A stretch of DNA of 23,537 bases from DATGLW01 sp035293965 (GCA_035293965.1 DATGLW010000119.1:1-23537), one strand, 5' to 3'; positions 1-7,550 are shown, counted from the stretch's first letter. Notes: a model not told the origin generated them from the sequence alone. Program-made: numbers and translations.

Positions 1-486
1 CGACGGTGGCACGGTGATCGTGACCTGGGTGCAGCAGGTGGGCGGATGCTCGGGCGGGGCGAGGATCTCGGGACGGGTGGAGTCGAGGGCCATCGAGGCG
101 GGACGCAGTGGGCAGCGGAGCTTGCCGGCGACCGCCGGGCAGCCGACGCGGTGGAAGCCGTCTTCGTCTGTGGCCGTGAGGCGGCCGAGCTTGTAGCGGG
201 CGAGCTCGGCGGCCCGCTCGTCGTGGGCCCTCACCTCCTCGACGCTGGCGTCGCGTGCGAGCGGGGAGAGCTCGAACAGCTTGGTCGGGGTCCTTGGGCA
301 AGAGAGGTTGCCGTTGTGGCAGATCGCGCCGCCATGGGTGCCCTGGGGACCCCGGTCCTGGGGGTGCACGTCGACCACGAGGTCTGCTCCTGCTGCCCGA
401 AGCGGCAGAGCGAAGCGGCTGGGCACCCGATGGGCATAGCCCGAGTCGGCGAGCACGTCGCCCAGGTGGAGCCGGCCACTTCCTGC
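1..486 (-). pseudogene. Transposase fragment (DDE-type, actinobacterial), truncated at both ends in this window
   Basis: The minus strand is open from 486 to the left edge in one frame with no usable start codon. It encodes LGDVLADSGYAHR near the start, then HPQDRGPQGTHGGAICHNGN, AELARYKLGRL, GCPAVAGKLRCPLRPASM and finally PPTCCTQVTITVPP. These phrases match, from memory, a common actinobacterial transposase family with a Cys-containing insert in the middle of the catalytic domain. DSGYAH and the basic region after it belong to the central part of the protein, so roughly the N-terminal half is missing. The fragment starts exactly where the IS3 remnant ends (487), which suggests it was interrupted by that element. 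The remaining C-terminal part would lie outside the window. The frame is intact, so decay is recent or only the 5' part was lost. The exact IS family is not certain. Confidence 0.75.
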
Positions 487-793
487 TGAACCACCCTGGG
501 TTCGGTGGAGGCTCGGGCTATTGGATTCCAACCAGTGACTGGTCGGCCTGCTGGGCAGCGTAGAACGCCGCCTCGAACTCTGCCGGTGAGACGTCATGGC
601 AGTAGCCGTGGAGGCGCTCCTCGTTGAACCAGTGCACCCACGAGAGCGTGGCGAGCTCGAGGTGGCTGACGTCCTCCCAGCCGTTGGCATCGGGCCCGTA
701 GACGGTGAAGCGCACGGATGTGAATTGCGACCCGGCGTCCGAATGTGCCACCAGCCCGACGAGCCGGCGGGCCCCGCGGCGGGGAATCGAGGC
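487..793 (-). mobile_element. Decayed 3' remnant of an IS3-family insertion sequence
   Basis: The right end appears to be at 487, where the plus strand begins TGAACCACCCTGGGTTCGG, resembling the terminal repeats of actinobacterial IS3-family elements. The remnant includes the truncated transposase reading frame ending at 518. Its left side abuts the stop codon of the DUF433 gene at 794, so only about 0.3 kb of a normally 1.2-1.5 kb element survives. No left terminal repeat or target-site duplication could be recognised. The transposase fragment at 1-486 resumes directly beyond the right end, which fits insertion of the IS3 element into that gene followed by a deletion. Confidence 0.65.
518..751 (-). 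pseudogene. IS3-family transposase OrfB, C-terminal remnant with internal deletion
   Basis: The 77-residue frame reads from a GTG at 751 to TAG at 518. Residues 2-12 contain HSDAGSQFTSVRFT, the region around the second catalytic Asp of the IS3 integrase core. Residues 30-70 contain LELATLSWVHWFNEERLHG and SPAEFEAAFYAAQQ, the characteristic C-terminal tail. The segment that normally lies between these two blocks, including the catalytic Glu in a NALAE-like motif, is missing and replaced by a short unrelated join. The frame continues upstream without a stop to the TGA at 794, but without recognisable transposase sequence. The product cannot be an active transposase. Confidence 0.8.
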
Positions 794-1462
794 TCAGCTG
801 GCAAGGAGGTCCTGGACCCCGCGCACGTCCTCCACGTCGATGGCGTGCCAGTCGGCGATCTGCTCGACGCTGTGGGACACCAGCTCCCTGGCGATGACGG
901 CGATAGGGAGGCGCGTACCCTTCACGACGGGCTCGCCGAACTGGATGTTCGGATCGATCTCGACACGGTCGGTCAGCTCCCAGGCAACCGCCTCGTTCTC
1001 AGCGCCGAAGCGGATCTCCTCGGCGAACGTCTCGATGACTGGCAGCCACACGTAGTGGCCGGCACGTCTCCCGACCAGCTCGATGACCTGCGGCTCTGCG
1101 CCGGCCGCCGCCAGGTCGGCCCAGATCGCGGCGCCGTCAGTGAAAAAGAGCCGCCGCGCGAACGGACGGGCCATTTCCGGCAGTGACTCGGCCAGCGCGG
1201 CTTCCAGCTTGCGGAGCTTTTGGAGGCTCACCCCTGACCGGCGGAAGCGCCGGACGACCTCCAAGCTGACGAGGTCGTGGAACGAGAGCAGGCGCGGCTC
1301 GTCGGGGCCAATACCGACGCTCGGCGGGGTCAGCCCGGCAACCCAGCGGCGAAGGGTGCTAGCCCGCACGTCCGCGGCCCGTAGGCCGAGGATCCGGGCA
1401 GCCTCAGGGAAGCTGTAGATCCCGGTCCCGAACGCGGGCGCAGTGAGGGTCGAGGTGGGCAC
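794..1462 (-). CDS. MerR-like HTH / DUF433 protein, orphan VapB-type antitoxin
   Basis: The 222-aa protein has two parts. Residues 14-95 look like a MerR-type helix-turn-helix (SFPEAARILGL, STLRRWV, LLSFHDLVSLEVVRRFRRSGVSLQKL). Residues 165-220 are a DUF433 domain (EIDPNIQFGEPVVKGTRLPI, ADWHAIDVEDV). DUF433 proteins are usually antitoxins paired with a PIN-like DUF5615 toxin encoded just downstream. Here the gene is followed at once by the IS3 remnant and no toxin frame is visible, so the partner was probably lost. The start is GTG at 1462, with no Shine-Dalgarno sequence. A TACGAT -10-like box ends six bases before it, so the mRNA may be leaderless. Its role could equally be that of a solitary transcription regulator. 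Confidence 0.8.
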   Translation of the reverse strand: MPTSTLTAPAFGTGIYSFPEAARILGLRAADVRASTLRRWVAGLTPPSVGIGPDEPRLLSFHDLVSLEVVRRFRRSGVSLQKLRKLEAALAESLPEMARPFARRLFFTDGAAIWADLAAAGAEPQVIELVGRRAGHYVWLPVIETFAEEIRFGAENEAVAWELTDRVEIDPNIQFGEPVVKGTRLPIAVIARELVSHSVEQIADWHAIDVEDVRGVQDLLAS

Positions 1463-1468
1463 GGGGAA

Positions 1469-1474
1469 ATCGTA
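1469..1474 (-). promoter_or_regulatory. Putative -10 box of a leaderless promoter for the DUF433 gene
   Basis: On the minus strand TACGAT occupies 1474 to 1469 and is followed by six bases and then the GTG start at 1462. This spacing places the transcription start at or next to the start codon. No convincing -35 hexamer is seen 17-18 bp upstream. Confidence 0.35.
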
Positions 1475-1499
1475 TCGGTCAGGTCCGACAGCCCAGAGC

Positions 1500-1757
1500 T
1501 CATTCGAGGACCAGTCGCCGGCTCAGCAGCACGACGCGTCGGAGGACTGGCCCGGCTCCTGCCGGGGCGCTCGCCTCGCCAGACTGGGACTCGGAGAGCG
1601 TGCCGGCCTCGAACGCCGGGAGGTGCTCGATGGCGTTCTCGGTCTTCGTGATCCCGGCGTTGACGACGGCAAGCTCCTGGTCGTGGTCGGCGCGCTGCGA
1701 GTGTGCCCGGCGCTGGGCAGCCGGCACGGCCTTGTCGAAGAGGTCGGTCCGCTCGTG
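1500..1757 (-). pseudogene. C-terminal scrap of a large serine recombinase
   Basis: The minus-strand frame encodes ERTDLFDKAVPAAQRRAHSQ, then DHDQELAVVNAGITKTENAI, then PAFEAGTLSESQSG. From memory this matches the coiled-coil region near the C-terminus of actinobacterial serine recombinases, which typically read RYLHAFEAGTLPEAQCG. A residue or two is missing around EHLPAFEAG, and after ESQSGE the similarity is lost up to the TGA at 1500. The catalytic resolvase domain and the zinc-ribbon domain are absent. It lies between the DUF433 gene and the tail of the long operon, and adds a third class of mobile-element debris to this end of the window. A GTG at 1727 would give a 75-aa peptide, which is unlikely to be functional. 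Confidence 0.5.
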
Positions 1758-1820
1758 GACATGGAAGAGGGGGCCGAGGGCGGACCTGCTGGCAGCGGTG
1801 CCGAACCTGTGACAGTCGGT

Positions 1821-3167
1821 TCAGCCGTCACCCACCCGGTGGCGCGGACCGGCGGCTCGCGAGCGGAGGTACGCGAGCACCATGCGCTCGCCATCAGGAG
1901 TCAGGGCGATCGTGTGCGGGGTGAGCTCTCGAGCGGTGCCGTACTCCCACGTCGCCTCGACCTCGTCGATGGCGTCGAACAGTCGCCACCAGCGAAGTGG
2001 ACGATATACGGCCGACGAGACGTGGCTCACGGTGACCGGACTGCCGCCCGTCGACCAGCCCTGGGCAATAAGGATCGGAGCGATATCGGCGACCAGGTTG
2101 CGTTGCTCGATGCGCCCCTGAAGGAGGCGGAGGCCGACCACCTCCGTGACGGCACGGGTGAAGTCGTCGCCGTCCTCGGTCTCAGTGGCCATTGCCTCCC
2201 ACAATCGCTGCGGGGAGGCGAGGAGCTCGGCTCCCCGCAGCGTGACGTGCAGCCGCCGACCACGTCGTCGGAGCAGGCGCAGCCGGTTGGCCGTGTCGCG
2301 CAGCGTGGAGAGCTGGTGGACGTCGGCCTCCGAGCGCGGCGGCTTCTCCCAGTCCCACCAGCCGAAGCGTTCGACGGCCGCCAGCACGGTCGACCTGGCG
2401 AGGTAGTTGTTCTGGGTCAGCTGCATGCCACCGGGCGACGCGGCGAGCTCCAGCAGCCAACGTATCGGCGCGACCGCATCGCCCGTGTCAGGCGGCGGTT
2501 CGATCGGATGCAGCAGTCGGTTTGCCACGCCTGATCGCCACTCCTGGTGCACGGGGTGGCGGGCGGCGTCGATCCAAGTCCCGATGCGCTCCGTGGTGAC
2601 CAGGCCGGCGAGGGTCTGCCCAGGCGGCAGGTCGAGCGGCCGGCTGAGCACCGTGTCGGTGATCGCCGCGGCCTTGGCCTGCCAGCGCGGGGCACCGGGC
2701 ACCAGGGTGCCAGCGGCGACAGCGTCGCCCAGCGCACGCTCGACCGCGTCCAGGGCACGCAGCTCGTCCACCCCCATGACCGACCCCCACGCGAGCAGCG
2801 CCGTGTCCGGTGGCTCGACGCCCGACCTGGCGTGTGCGGAACGGAAAGCGGCCGCTCCCTCCTTGCGGCCATGAGCCCAGGCGGCCAGTACCGACCGCGT
2901 CGTCGCGGACCTGGCCACCTCGGCCAGGTGCGGCAGACCGAGCTCGTCGAGGAGCGCCGCGGCAGCCTCGACCAGCTCCTCCCACTCGTCGTCCGGGTGG
3001 TCGCGGGGCATGTGCCACCAGAGGTATTGCTGGAGCGCAGCCTGGTGGATCATCGCGATGCCTTCCCCCGCCGTGAGCTCGCCGGCCACCGCCTCGGCCG
3101 CCATGGTGAGGTCGGGGCGGCGGACCCCGATCCGGCGCACGGCGCGGTCGACCTCCTCGCCGCTCAC
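1821..3167 (-). CDS. Uncharacterised 448-aa protein with winged-helix-like segment (operon tail)
   Basis: The function is not known to me. The start is GTG at 3167, overlapping the stop of the upstream gene as GTGA; longer upstream extensions of this frame run through the neighbouring gene and are rejected. The first half is helical and acidic, with AMIHQAALQQYLWWHMPRDH around residues 35-55 and a run of Ala/Leu-rich helices. The middle contains PIRWLLELAASPGG, then NNYLARSTVLAAVERFGWWD and KPPRSEADVHQLSTLRD, leading into RLRLLRRRGRRLHVTLRGAEL, which looks like the wing and basic helix of a winged-helix DNA-binding fold. The C-terminus reads WATWEYG-like then LTPHTIALTPDGERMVLAYL. No signal peptide or membrane segment is present. 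Similar proteins occur sporadically in actinobacteria near mobile DNA. It is the last gene of the ABC/two-component unit and borders the recombinase remnant. Confidence 0.75.
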   Translation of the reverse strand: MSGEEVDRAVRRIGVRRPDLTMAAEAVAGELTAGEGIAMIHQAALQQYLWWHMPRDHPDDEWEELVEAAAALLDELGLPHLAEVARSATTRSVLAAWAHGRKEGAAAFRSAHARSGVEPPDTALLAWGSVMGVDELRALDAVERALGDAVAAGTLVPGAPRWQAKAAAITDTVLSRPLDLPPGQTLAGLVTTERIGTWIDAARHPVHQEWRSGVANRLLHPIEPPPDTGDAVAPIRWLLELAASPGGMQLTQNNYLARSTVLAAVERFGWWDWEKPPRSEADVHQLSTLRDTANRLRLLRRRGRRLHVTLRGAELLASPQRLWEAMATETEDGDDFTRAVTEVVGLRLLQGRIEQRNLVADIAPILIAQGWSTGGSPVTVSHVSSAVYRPLRWWRLFDAIDEVEATWEYGTARELTPHTIALTPDGERMVLAYLRSRAAGPRHRVGDG

Positions 3168-3526
3168 GAGTGACCGCCCGGGCTTTCGACGACGCGAAGC
3201 GTCGGCCGGGGGTCGCCTCCGGCGGGCACCCCCCGCCAGGGGAGGGTCTCCTCCTGGTAGTCGAGGGCATAGTCCTCGACTACCAGGAGGTCGCACACGT
3301 CGGCCCAGTAGTCCTCGGCGCCGAGCCCGGTCGCCTGCCAGTCGATGCCCAGATAGGTATGCCACGCGTCTCGTCGCAGCTGCCCGACGTTGCCGTGTGA
3401 GCCGTCGGCTCGGTCGGCCAGCTCGAGCCCCGCGGTTTGAAACCTGCGGTACAGCGCCAGTCGCTGCGCCGGGGTGAGGGACGGCTTGTCGAGGCTGCGC
3501 ACCCGGCGTGGCGAGATCCTCCTCAT
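3164..3526 (-). CDS. Uncharacterised 120-aa protein
   Basis: The gene begins with ATG at 3526, four bases after the response-regulator stop codon, and ends in a GTGA overlap with the 448-aa gene. The frame and both junctions support a real gene. It encodes a basic N-terminus (MRRISPRRVRSLDKPSLTPA), then QRLALYRRFQTAGLELADRA, LRRDAWHTYLGIDWQATGLG and an acidic aromatic stretch, DLLVVEDYALDYQEETLPW. No family, signal peptide or membrane segment was recognised. Residues 79-93 are encoded by a perfect 17-bp inverted repeat, described separately. The overlap implies translational coupling, so this small protein and the 448-aa protein probably act together. Confidence 0.7.
   Translation of the reverse strand: MRRISPRRVRSLDKPSLTPAQRLALYRRFQTAGLELADRADGSHGNVGQLRRDAWHTYLGIDWQATGLGAEDYWADVCDLLVVEDYALDYQEETLPWRGVPAGGDPRPTLRVVESPGGHS
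3250..3290. repeat. Perfect 17-bp inverted repeat, 7-nt loop, inside the 120-aa gene
   Basis: The left arm 3250-3266 (cctcctggtagtcgagg) and right arm 3274-3290 (cctcgactaccaggagg) are exact reverse complements around the loop gcatagt. Either transcript could fold into a very stable stem-loop. It lies 83 bases before the start of the 448-aa gene. There is no T-run after it in either direction, so it is not a standard intrinsic terminator. Confidence 0.9.
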
Positions 3527-3530
3527 GGAC

Positions 3531-4193
3531 TCATCCCTCGAGGTACCGCAGCACGGCGAGCACCCGGCGGTGGTCGGTGGGGGTCGCCGGCAGGTTGAGC
3601 TTGGAGAAGATGTTGGCGACGTGCTTCTCGACGGCTCCCTCCGAGATGACGAGGTTGGCGGCGATGGCAGAGTTGGTCCGCCCCTCTGCCATGAGCGCCA
3701 GCACCTGTCGCTCGCGGGAGCTCAGGGCCGCCAGCGTGTCGGTTCGGCGCGAGGAGCCCATCAGCTGGGTCACGACCTCGGGGTCGAGGGCGGTGCCGCC
3801 CGAGGCCACGCGCACGAGTGCTTCGACGAAGTCGCTGACGTCGGCGACCCGGTCCTTCAGCAGGTAGCCGATCCCCGCGGCGCCGCCTGCGAGCAGCTCC
3901 GCCGCGTAGCGGGTCTCCACGTACTGGGAGAACACGAGGATCCCGACGTCGGGGTGGTCGCGGCGCAGCGTGAGGGCCGCCCGCAGCCCCTCGTCGGTGA
4001 AGGTCGGTGGCATGCGGACGTCGACGACCGCCACGTCGGGGGGATGGTCGGCGACCGCTTGCTCGAGGCTGGCCGCGTCGCTCACGGCCCGCTCGACGTC
4101 GAAGCCCCGGTCGGACAGGAGCTGCACCAAGCCGTCGCGCAGGATGGCCGAGTCCTCGGCGATGACCACGGTGATGGTGTCGGAGTCCGGCAT
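3531..4193 (-). CDS. NarL/LuxR-family response regulator
   Basis: The 220-aa protein has a receiver domain at residues 7-125 and a LuxR-type helix-turn-helix at about 155-215. The acidic pocket is E13/D14, the phosphoacceptor is D58 in AVVDVRMPP, and the conserved Lys is K113 in YLLKDR. The output domain shows LSSRERQVLALMAEGRTNSA and SEGAVEKHVANIFSKL, the canonical LuxR recognition-helix region. The start is ATG at 4193, two bases after the stop of the sensor-kinase gene, so the pair is surely cotranscribed. In this family phosphorylation by the partner kinase promotes dimerisation and DNA binding. The likely targets are this operon and its ABC transporter, which is inference from gene order. 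Confidence 0.93.
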   Translation of the reverse strand: MPDSDTITVVIAEDSAILRDGLVQLLSDRGFDVERAVSDAASLEQAVADHPPDVAVVDVRMPPTFTDEGLRAALTLRRDHPDVGILVFSQYVETRYAAELLAGGAAGIGYLLKDRVADVSDFVEALVRVASGGTALDPEVVTQLMGSSRRTDTLAALSSRERQVLALMAEGRTNSAIAANLVISEGAVEKHVANIFSKLNLPATPTDHRRVLAVLRYLEG

Positions 4194-4195
4194 GC

Positions 4196-5572
4196 TCAGG
4201 AGCCCGAGGGCACGTCGATGGTGACGGTGGTCGGGCCACCGTGAGGGCTCGCGATGCTGAGGTGCCCGTCCACGGCGCCGATCCGCTCGGCCAGGCCGGC
4301 CAGCCCGCTCGAGGACGTGCCGGTGCGGCTGACGGTGGCGCCGCCCCTCCCGTTGTCGCGCACGACGATCCGGAGCCAGGGTCCGTGCTGGGTGCACGTC
4401 AGCGACGCGCGCGACGCGTGGGAGTGCTGGGCCACGTTGGAGAGGAGCTCGGCCGCGCAGAAGTAGCAGATCGTCTCGATGGCGGGGCTGGGGCGCTTCT
4501 GGATCGCGACAGTGACCTCGGTCGGGATCGGGCTGCGCGCCGCAAGGGTGGCGAGGGCGTTCTCGATGCCGGTGTCGAGCGCCGGCGGGTGGATCCCCCG
4601 GGCCAGGTCGCGCAAGTCGGTGATCGCCTCCTTTGCCCCCCGGTGGGCTTCGTCGACCAGGCGGCAGACGGCGGAAACTTCGGCGCCCCGCTCCTCGGCC
4701 GGCAGGCGCTCGAGCATCTCCTTGGCCTGGCCGAGCCGCATGGCGAGGGCCACCAGCTGGGCCTGCGTGCCGTCGTGCAGATCGCGTTCGATGCGGCGGA
4801 GGGTCTCGGTCGCCGCGTCGAGCGTCCTCGACCTGGATGCTTCGAGGCTCCGCACCCGTGAGGCCGACGCAGCCGGGCCGAGCAGGAGGTGCATCAGCTG
4901 GCGGTCGATGGACACGACGAGGCGCATCGTCCAGGGGGCGACCAGGAGCAACACGGCCCCGGTTGCGAACGCACCGGCCCGGGTGACCGCCGCCGGGCCG
5001 GGGGCGAGGCCGAGGGAGGCGACGTGGACGAAGGGCCCGAACCGTCCGAACCCGTCTGCGCCGGTCAGGGGGGAAGCGATGCCCAACAGGGCTTCCACCC
5101 AGACGCTGAGGGCGAACCACACCCCGAAGATGGTGAGCGGGACCTTGGCGACGTGGTAGCCCGCAGCGCGCCAGGCGGCCGGGTCGCCGAAGGACGCCCG
5201 CAGCCACCCGAAGAACCCCGGCCGGGGGCGGAAGGCATCGGGCTCGGGGATGTCCTCGCCGAGGAGCCGCCACGCGAGTGACCGCTGCCAGCGGCCGAAG
5301 CCTCGCGCGGCGCGCAGGCCGCCCGCGAGGAGCACGACCCCCACGGACACGACGGTGAGCGCCAGCCCGGCGATCCCCAACGCGCCGATGGCGAGCACCG
5401 CGGCGCCGGTCAGCCCGGAGCTGGCGAGGAAGAACCCCAGCTCTGCCCAGCTGCGCTTGTGGAACGGCTCCAGCGCGATCCGGCGGGCGAGGCCGACGGC
5501 GTGGTCGCCCTGCTGCTGTGGGACCTGGAGCTCCACCCAGCCCTCCCGGGCGCCGGCCTCGTTCAGGGGCAC
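4196..5572 (-). CDS. NarL-type sensor histidine kinase (HisKA_3), membrane-bound
   Basis: The 458-aa protein starts at GTG 5572. Residues about 45-85 form two adjacent hydrophobic helices, and further membrane segments lie near 143-165 and 200-220, an arrangement like the actinobacterial putative sensor domain. The dimerisation/phosphoacceptor helix carries H266 in RRIERDLHDGTQAQL. The ATPase domain follows: the N-box AELLSNVAQHSHA at about 374-386, DNGRGG at 406-411 and GLAGLAERI at 423-431. Histidine kinases of this type with four short membrane spans and no large extracellular loop often detect membrane or antibiotic stress and sit beside ABC-2 exporters, as here. The gene ends two bases before the response regulator. 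Starts further inside, for example near residue 28, cannot be excluded. Confidence 0.92.
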   Translation of the reverse strand: MPLNEAGAREGWVELQVPQQQGDHAVGLARRIALEPFHKRSWAELGFFLASSGLTGAAVLAIGALGIAGLALTVVSVGVVLLAGGLRAARGFGRWQRSLAWRLLGEDIPEPDAFRPRPGFFGWLRASFGDPAAWRAAGYHVAKVPLTIFGVWFALSVWVEALLGIASPLTGADGFGRFGPFVHVASLGLAPGPAAVTRAGAFATGAVLLLVAPWTMRLVVSIDRQLMHLLLGPAASASRVRSLEASRSRTLDAATETLRRIERDLHDGTQAQLVALAMRLGQAKEMLERLPAEERGAEVSAVCRLVDEAHRGAKEAITDLRDLARGIHPPALDTGIENALATLAARSPIPTEVTVAIQKRPSPAIETICYFCAAELLSNVAQHSHASRASLTCTQHGPWLRIVVRDNGRGGATVSRTGTSSSGLAGLAERIGAVDGHLSIASPHGGPTTVTIDVPSGS

Positions 5573-5602
5573 GCTTCGTGGATGCTACGGCGCCCGCCCG
5601 GC

Positions 5603-6397
5603 TCAGGCATCTCGCTTCGCGAAGAGCACGGCGCCAGCCGCGAGGGCGACCGCCGCGTAGCCGGCCATGAGCAGCAACCCGATGGTCGGCGACACAGGGC
5701 TGAAGGGCCCCCTTCCCTGGTCGGCAGTCGCCATGACCGAGTTGGTGAGGATGTTCGTCGGCAGGTACCGGACGTCTGCCTCGGCGATGGCGTGCATCAC
5801 GAGGGGCAGCACGAACACGACGCCGGCGAAGGAGGCGATGGCGCCCGCCGTGCTCCGGCAGATGAGGCCGAGGCCGAACGCCATCAGGGCCAAAAGGGCG
5901 ATGAACACACCGGTCATGAGCACGGCCCGCAGGGACCCAGGCGACGCGAGGCTCGCCGCAGGGATCCCGCGGCCCGAGAGGATGCCCTCGCCGAGGAAGA
6001 AGCAGGCCAGGCTCAACAGCTCGCAGAACACCACGGTGGCCGCGGCGGTGACGCCGATCTTCGCGGCCAGGAGGAGGGGGCGTCTCGGGGTGGCGGCCAG
6101 CGTGGCCCGGATGGTGCCGCTCGAGTACTCGGCCGTGATGAGCAGCGCCCCGAAGACGCCTCCGGTCAGGCCGGCGGCGATCATGCCGGTGAGCGCCATC
6201 TGGGTGGCGTCGAACCCGAGGCCTCCGTGATAGGCGGCGTTGTGAGTGGCGAGCCCCGTCACCAACAACGCGGCGACCACCGTCACGCCGAGGATGATGG
6301 CGGTCGACGGCAAGGTCAGGAGCTTCGCGACCTCGGAGGCGACCGCATGCCTGAGGCGGTAGCGGTCGCGCGGGACCTCGTGGACGGCTACGGACAT
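5603..6397 (-). CDS. ABC-2 type transporter permease
   Basis: The 264-aa protein has about six hydrophobic helices: roughly residues 30-50, 66-88, 108-136, 158-180, 184-204 and 238-260. The conserved ABC-2 signature region TAEYSSGTIRATLAATPRRP lies at 88-107, between the second and third helices. The start is ATG at 6397, five bases after the stop of the ATPase gene, and the kinase gene follows after 30 bases. It would form the membrane channel of the exporter with the adjacent ATPase. The substrate is unknown; related systems export peptides, lantibiotics or lipids, or give resistance to cell-wall antibiotics. Confidence 0.92.
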   Translation of the reverse strand: MSVAVHEVPRDRYRLRHAVASEVAKLLTLPSTAIILGVTVVAALLVTGLATHNAAYHGGLGFDATQMALTGMIAAGLTGGVFGALLITAEYSSGTIRATLAATPRRPLLLAAKIGVTAAATVVFCELLSLACFFLGEGILSGRGIPAASLASPGSLRAVLMTGVFIALLALMAFGLGLICRSTAGAIASFAGVVFVLPLVMHAIAEADVRYLPTNILTNSVMATADQGRGPFSPVSPTIGLLLMAGYAAVALAAGAVLFAKRDA

Positions 6398-6402
6398 GTC
6401 GG

Positions 6403-7341
6403 TCACTCCTCCTCGCCGGCAGCTGCCGCGCCGGCCACGGTGGACGGGCGGAATTCCACCTCGTCCTGGGTGAGCGCCATGAAGGCGTCCTCCAGGGAGG
6501 CGACGATCGGCACCAGCTCGTGCACCCGCAGCCCGTCGCGGGCGGCGATGTCGCCGACCTGCGGGGCGGCCAGGCCCTCGACGGTCAGGGCCCCGTCGTC
6601 GCCCAGGCGGACCGCCGCCCCCGACGCTCTCAACGCGGCGGCGAAGGCGGCCACGTCCGGGGTGACGAGCTTGACCGCGCCGCCGCCGCTCCTCGTGACG
6701 AAGTCGTGCACGGTGGTCTCGGCGATGAGCCGGCCGCGTCCGATCACGACGAGGCGGTCTGCGGTCAGCGACATCTCGCTGATGAGGTGGCTCGAGACGA
6801 AGACGGTCCGACCCTCGGCGGCCAGCCCGCGGAGGAAATGGCGGACCCAGCGGATGCCCTCGGGGTCGAGACCGTTCACGGGCTCGTCGAAGAGCAGCAC
6901 GGCGGGGTCGCCGAGCAGGGTGGCCGCGATGCCGAGGCGCTGGCTCATGCCGAGCGAGAACTTCCCTGCCCGCCGGCCGGCGACCGAGCTGAGGCCCACC
7001 TGGTCCAAGACCTCGTCGACCCTGCGCAGCGGGATGTCGTTGGAGAGTGCCAGCCATCGCAGGTGGTTGCGGGCCGACCGCGCAGGATGGAAGGCCTTGG
7101 CGTCCAGCAGCCCGCCGACCTCTCGCAAGGGCCACGCGAGGTCGCCGTAGGGCCTGCCACCGATGAGGGCGGAGCCCGAATCGGGCACGTCGAGGCCCAT
7201 GATCATGCGCATCGTGGTCGACTTGCCCGACCCGTTCGGCCCCAGGAACCCGGTGACCACGCCGGGCAGCACCTCGAAGGTCAAGCTGTCGACGGCCGTG
7301 GTGTCGCCGTAGCGCTTGGTCAGGGAATGGGCGGTGATCAC
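6403..7341 (-). CDS. ABC transporter ATP-binding protein
   Basis: The 312-aa protein starts at GTG 7341. Walker A is GPNGSGKST at residues 34-42, the ABC signature FSLGMSQRLGIA at about 128-139, Walker B VLLFDEP at 148-154, the D-loop NGLDP just after, and the switch His in SSHL at 183-186. The C-terminal 110 residues follow the pattern of DrrA/CcmA-like export ATPases, with an ASLEDAFMALT motif at 281-291. It pairs with the ABC-2 permease five bases downstream. A longer frame reaches 7563, but it lacks conserved sequence before the first strand (ITAHSLTKRYG). A TAGCCT box seven bases before the GTG supports this start and a leaderless message. Confidence 0.93.
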   Translation of the reverse strand: MITAHSLTKRYGDTTAVDSLTFEVLPGVVTGFLGPNGSGKSTTMRMIMGLDVPDSGSALIGGRPYGDLAWPLREVGGLLDAKAFHPARSARNHLRWLALSNDIPLRRVDEVLDQVGLSSVAGRRAGKFSLGMSQRLGIAATLLGDPAVLLFDEPVNGLDPEGIRWVRHFLRGLAAEGRTVFVSSHLISEMSLTADRLVVIGRGRLIAETTVHDFVTRSGGGAVKLVTPDVAAFAAALRASGAAVRLGDDGALTVEGLAAPQVGDIAARDGLRVHELVPIVASLEDAFMALTQDEVEFRPSTVAGAAAAGEEE

Positions 7342-7348
7342 CCCACGG

Positions 7349-7354
7349 AGGCTA
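7349..7354 (-). promoter_or_regulatory. Putative -10 box of a leaderless promoter for the ABC/two-component operon
   Basis: On the minus strand TAGCCT occupies 7354 to 7349, fits the TAnnnT pattern, and stands seven bases before the GTG start at 7341. A TTCCGC 18 bp further upstream could serve as a weak -35. No Shine-Dalgarno sequence precedes the GTG. Confidence 0.35.
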
Positions 7355-7411
7355 GGGCGCGCGCGGTGCCGGGCGGAAGGTGGCCAGGTGGCGTCTTCGC
7401 GCTCCGGTCCA

Positions 7412-7440
7412 CCCCACGCCAAGGGTGGGGAGAGCCCCAC
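7412..7440. other. Three-segment alternative hairpin (ccccac / gtgggg / ccccac)
   Basis: The segment gtgggg at 7425-7430 can pair either with ccccac at 7412-7417 or with ccccac at 7435-7440, giving two mutually exclusive six-base stems between the divergent ABC-operon and VOC genes. The stems are short and could be chance in such GC-rich DNA. Confidence 0.3.
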
Positions 7441-7514
7441 CTGCGCTCGGTTGCCCGGTCCCGGAGGCTCTGCCCACACGGTGGCCCGCACGGTGTTCCT
7501 GCGTTTGGCGTTGG

Positions 7515-7520
7515 TACACT
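7515..7520 (+). promoter_or_regulatory. Possible -10 box for the VOC gene
   Basis: TACACT fits the TAnnnT pattern about 30 bases before the ATG at 7551, with a good Shine-Dalgarno sequence (ggaggggg, 7542-7549) in between. No clear -35 element is present. Confidence 0.3.
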
Positions 7521-7550
7521 CGCCGCCTGCGGCCAGGGGCTGGAGGGGGC

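Noticed and set aside
5459..7150. Long plus-strand frame (563 aa)
   Set aside because: It is antisense to the kinase, permease and ATPase genes, has low-complexity composition and no family motifs; typical of GC-rich shadow frames.
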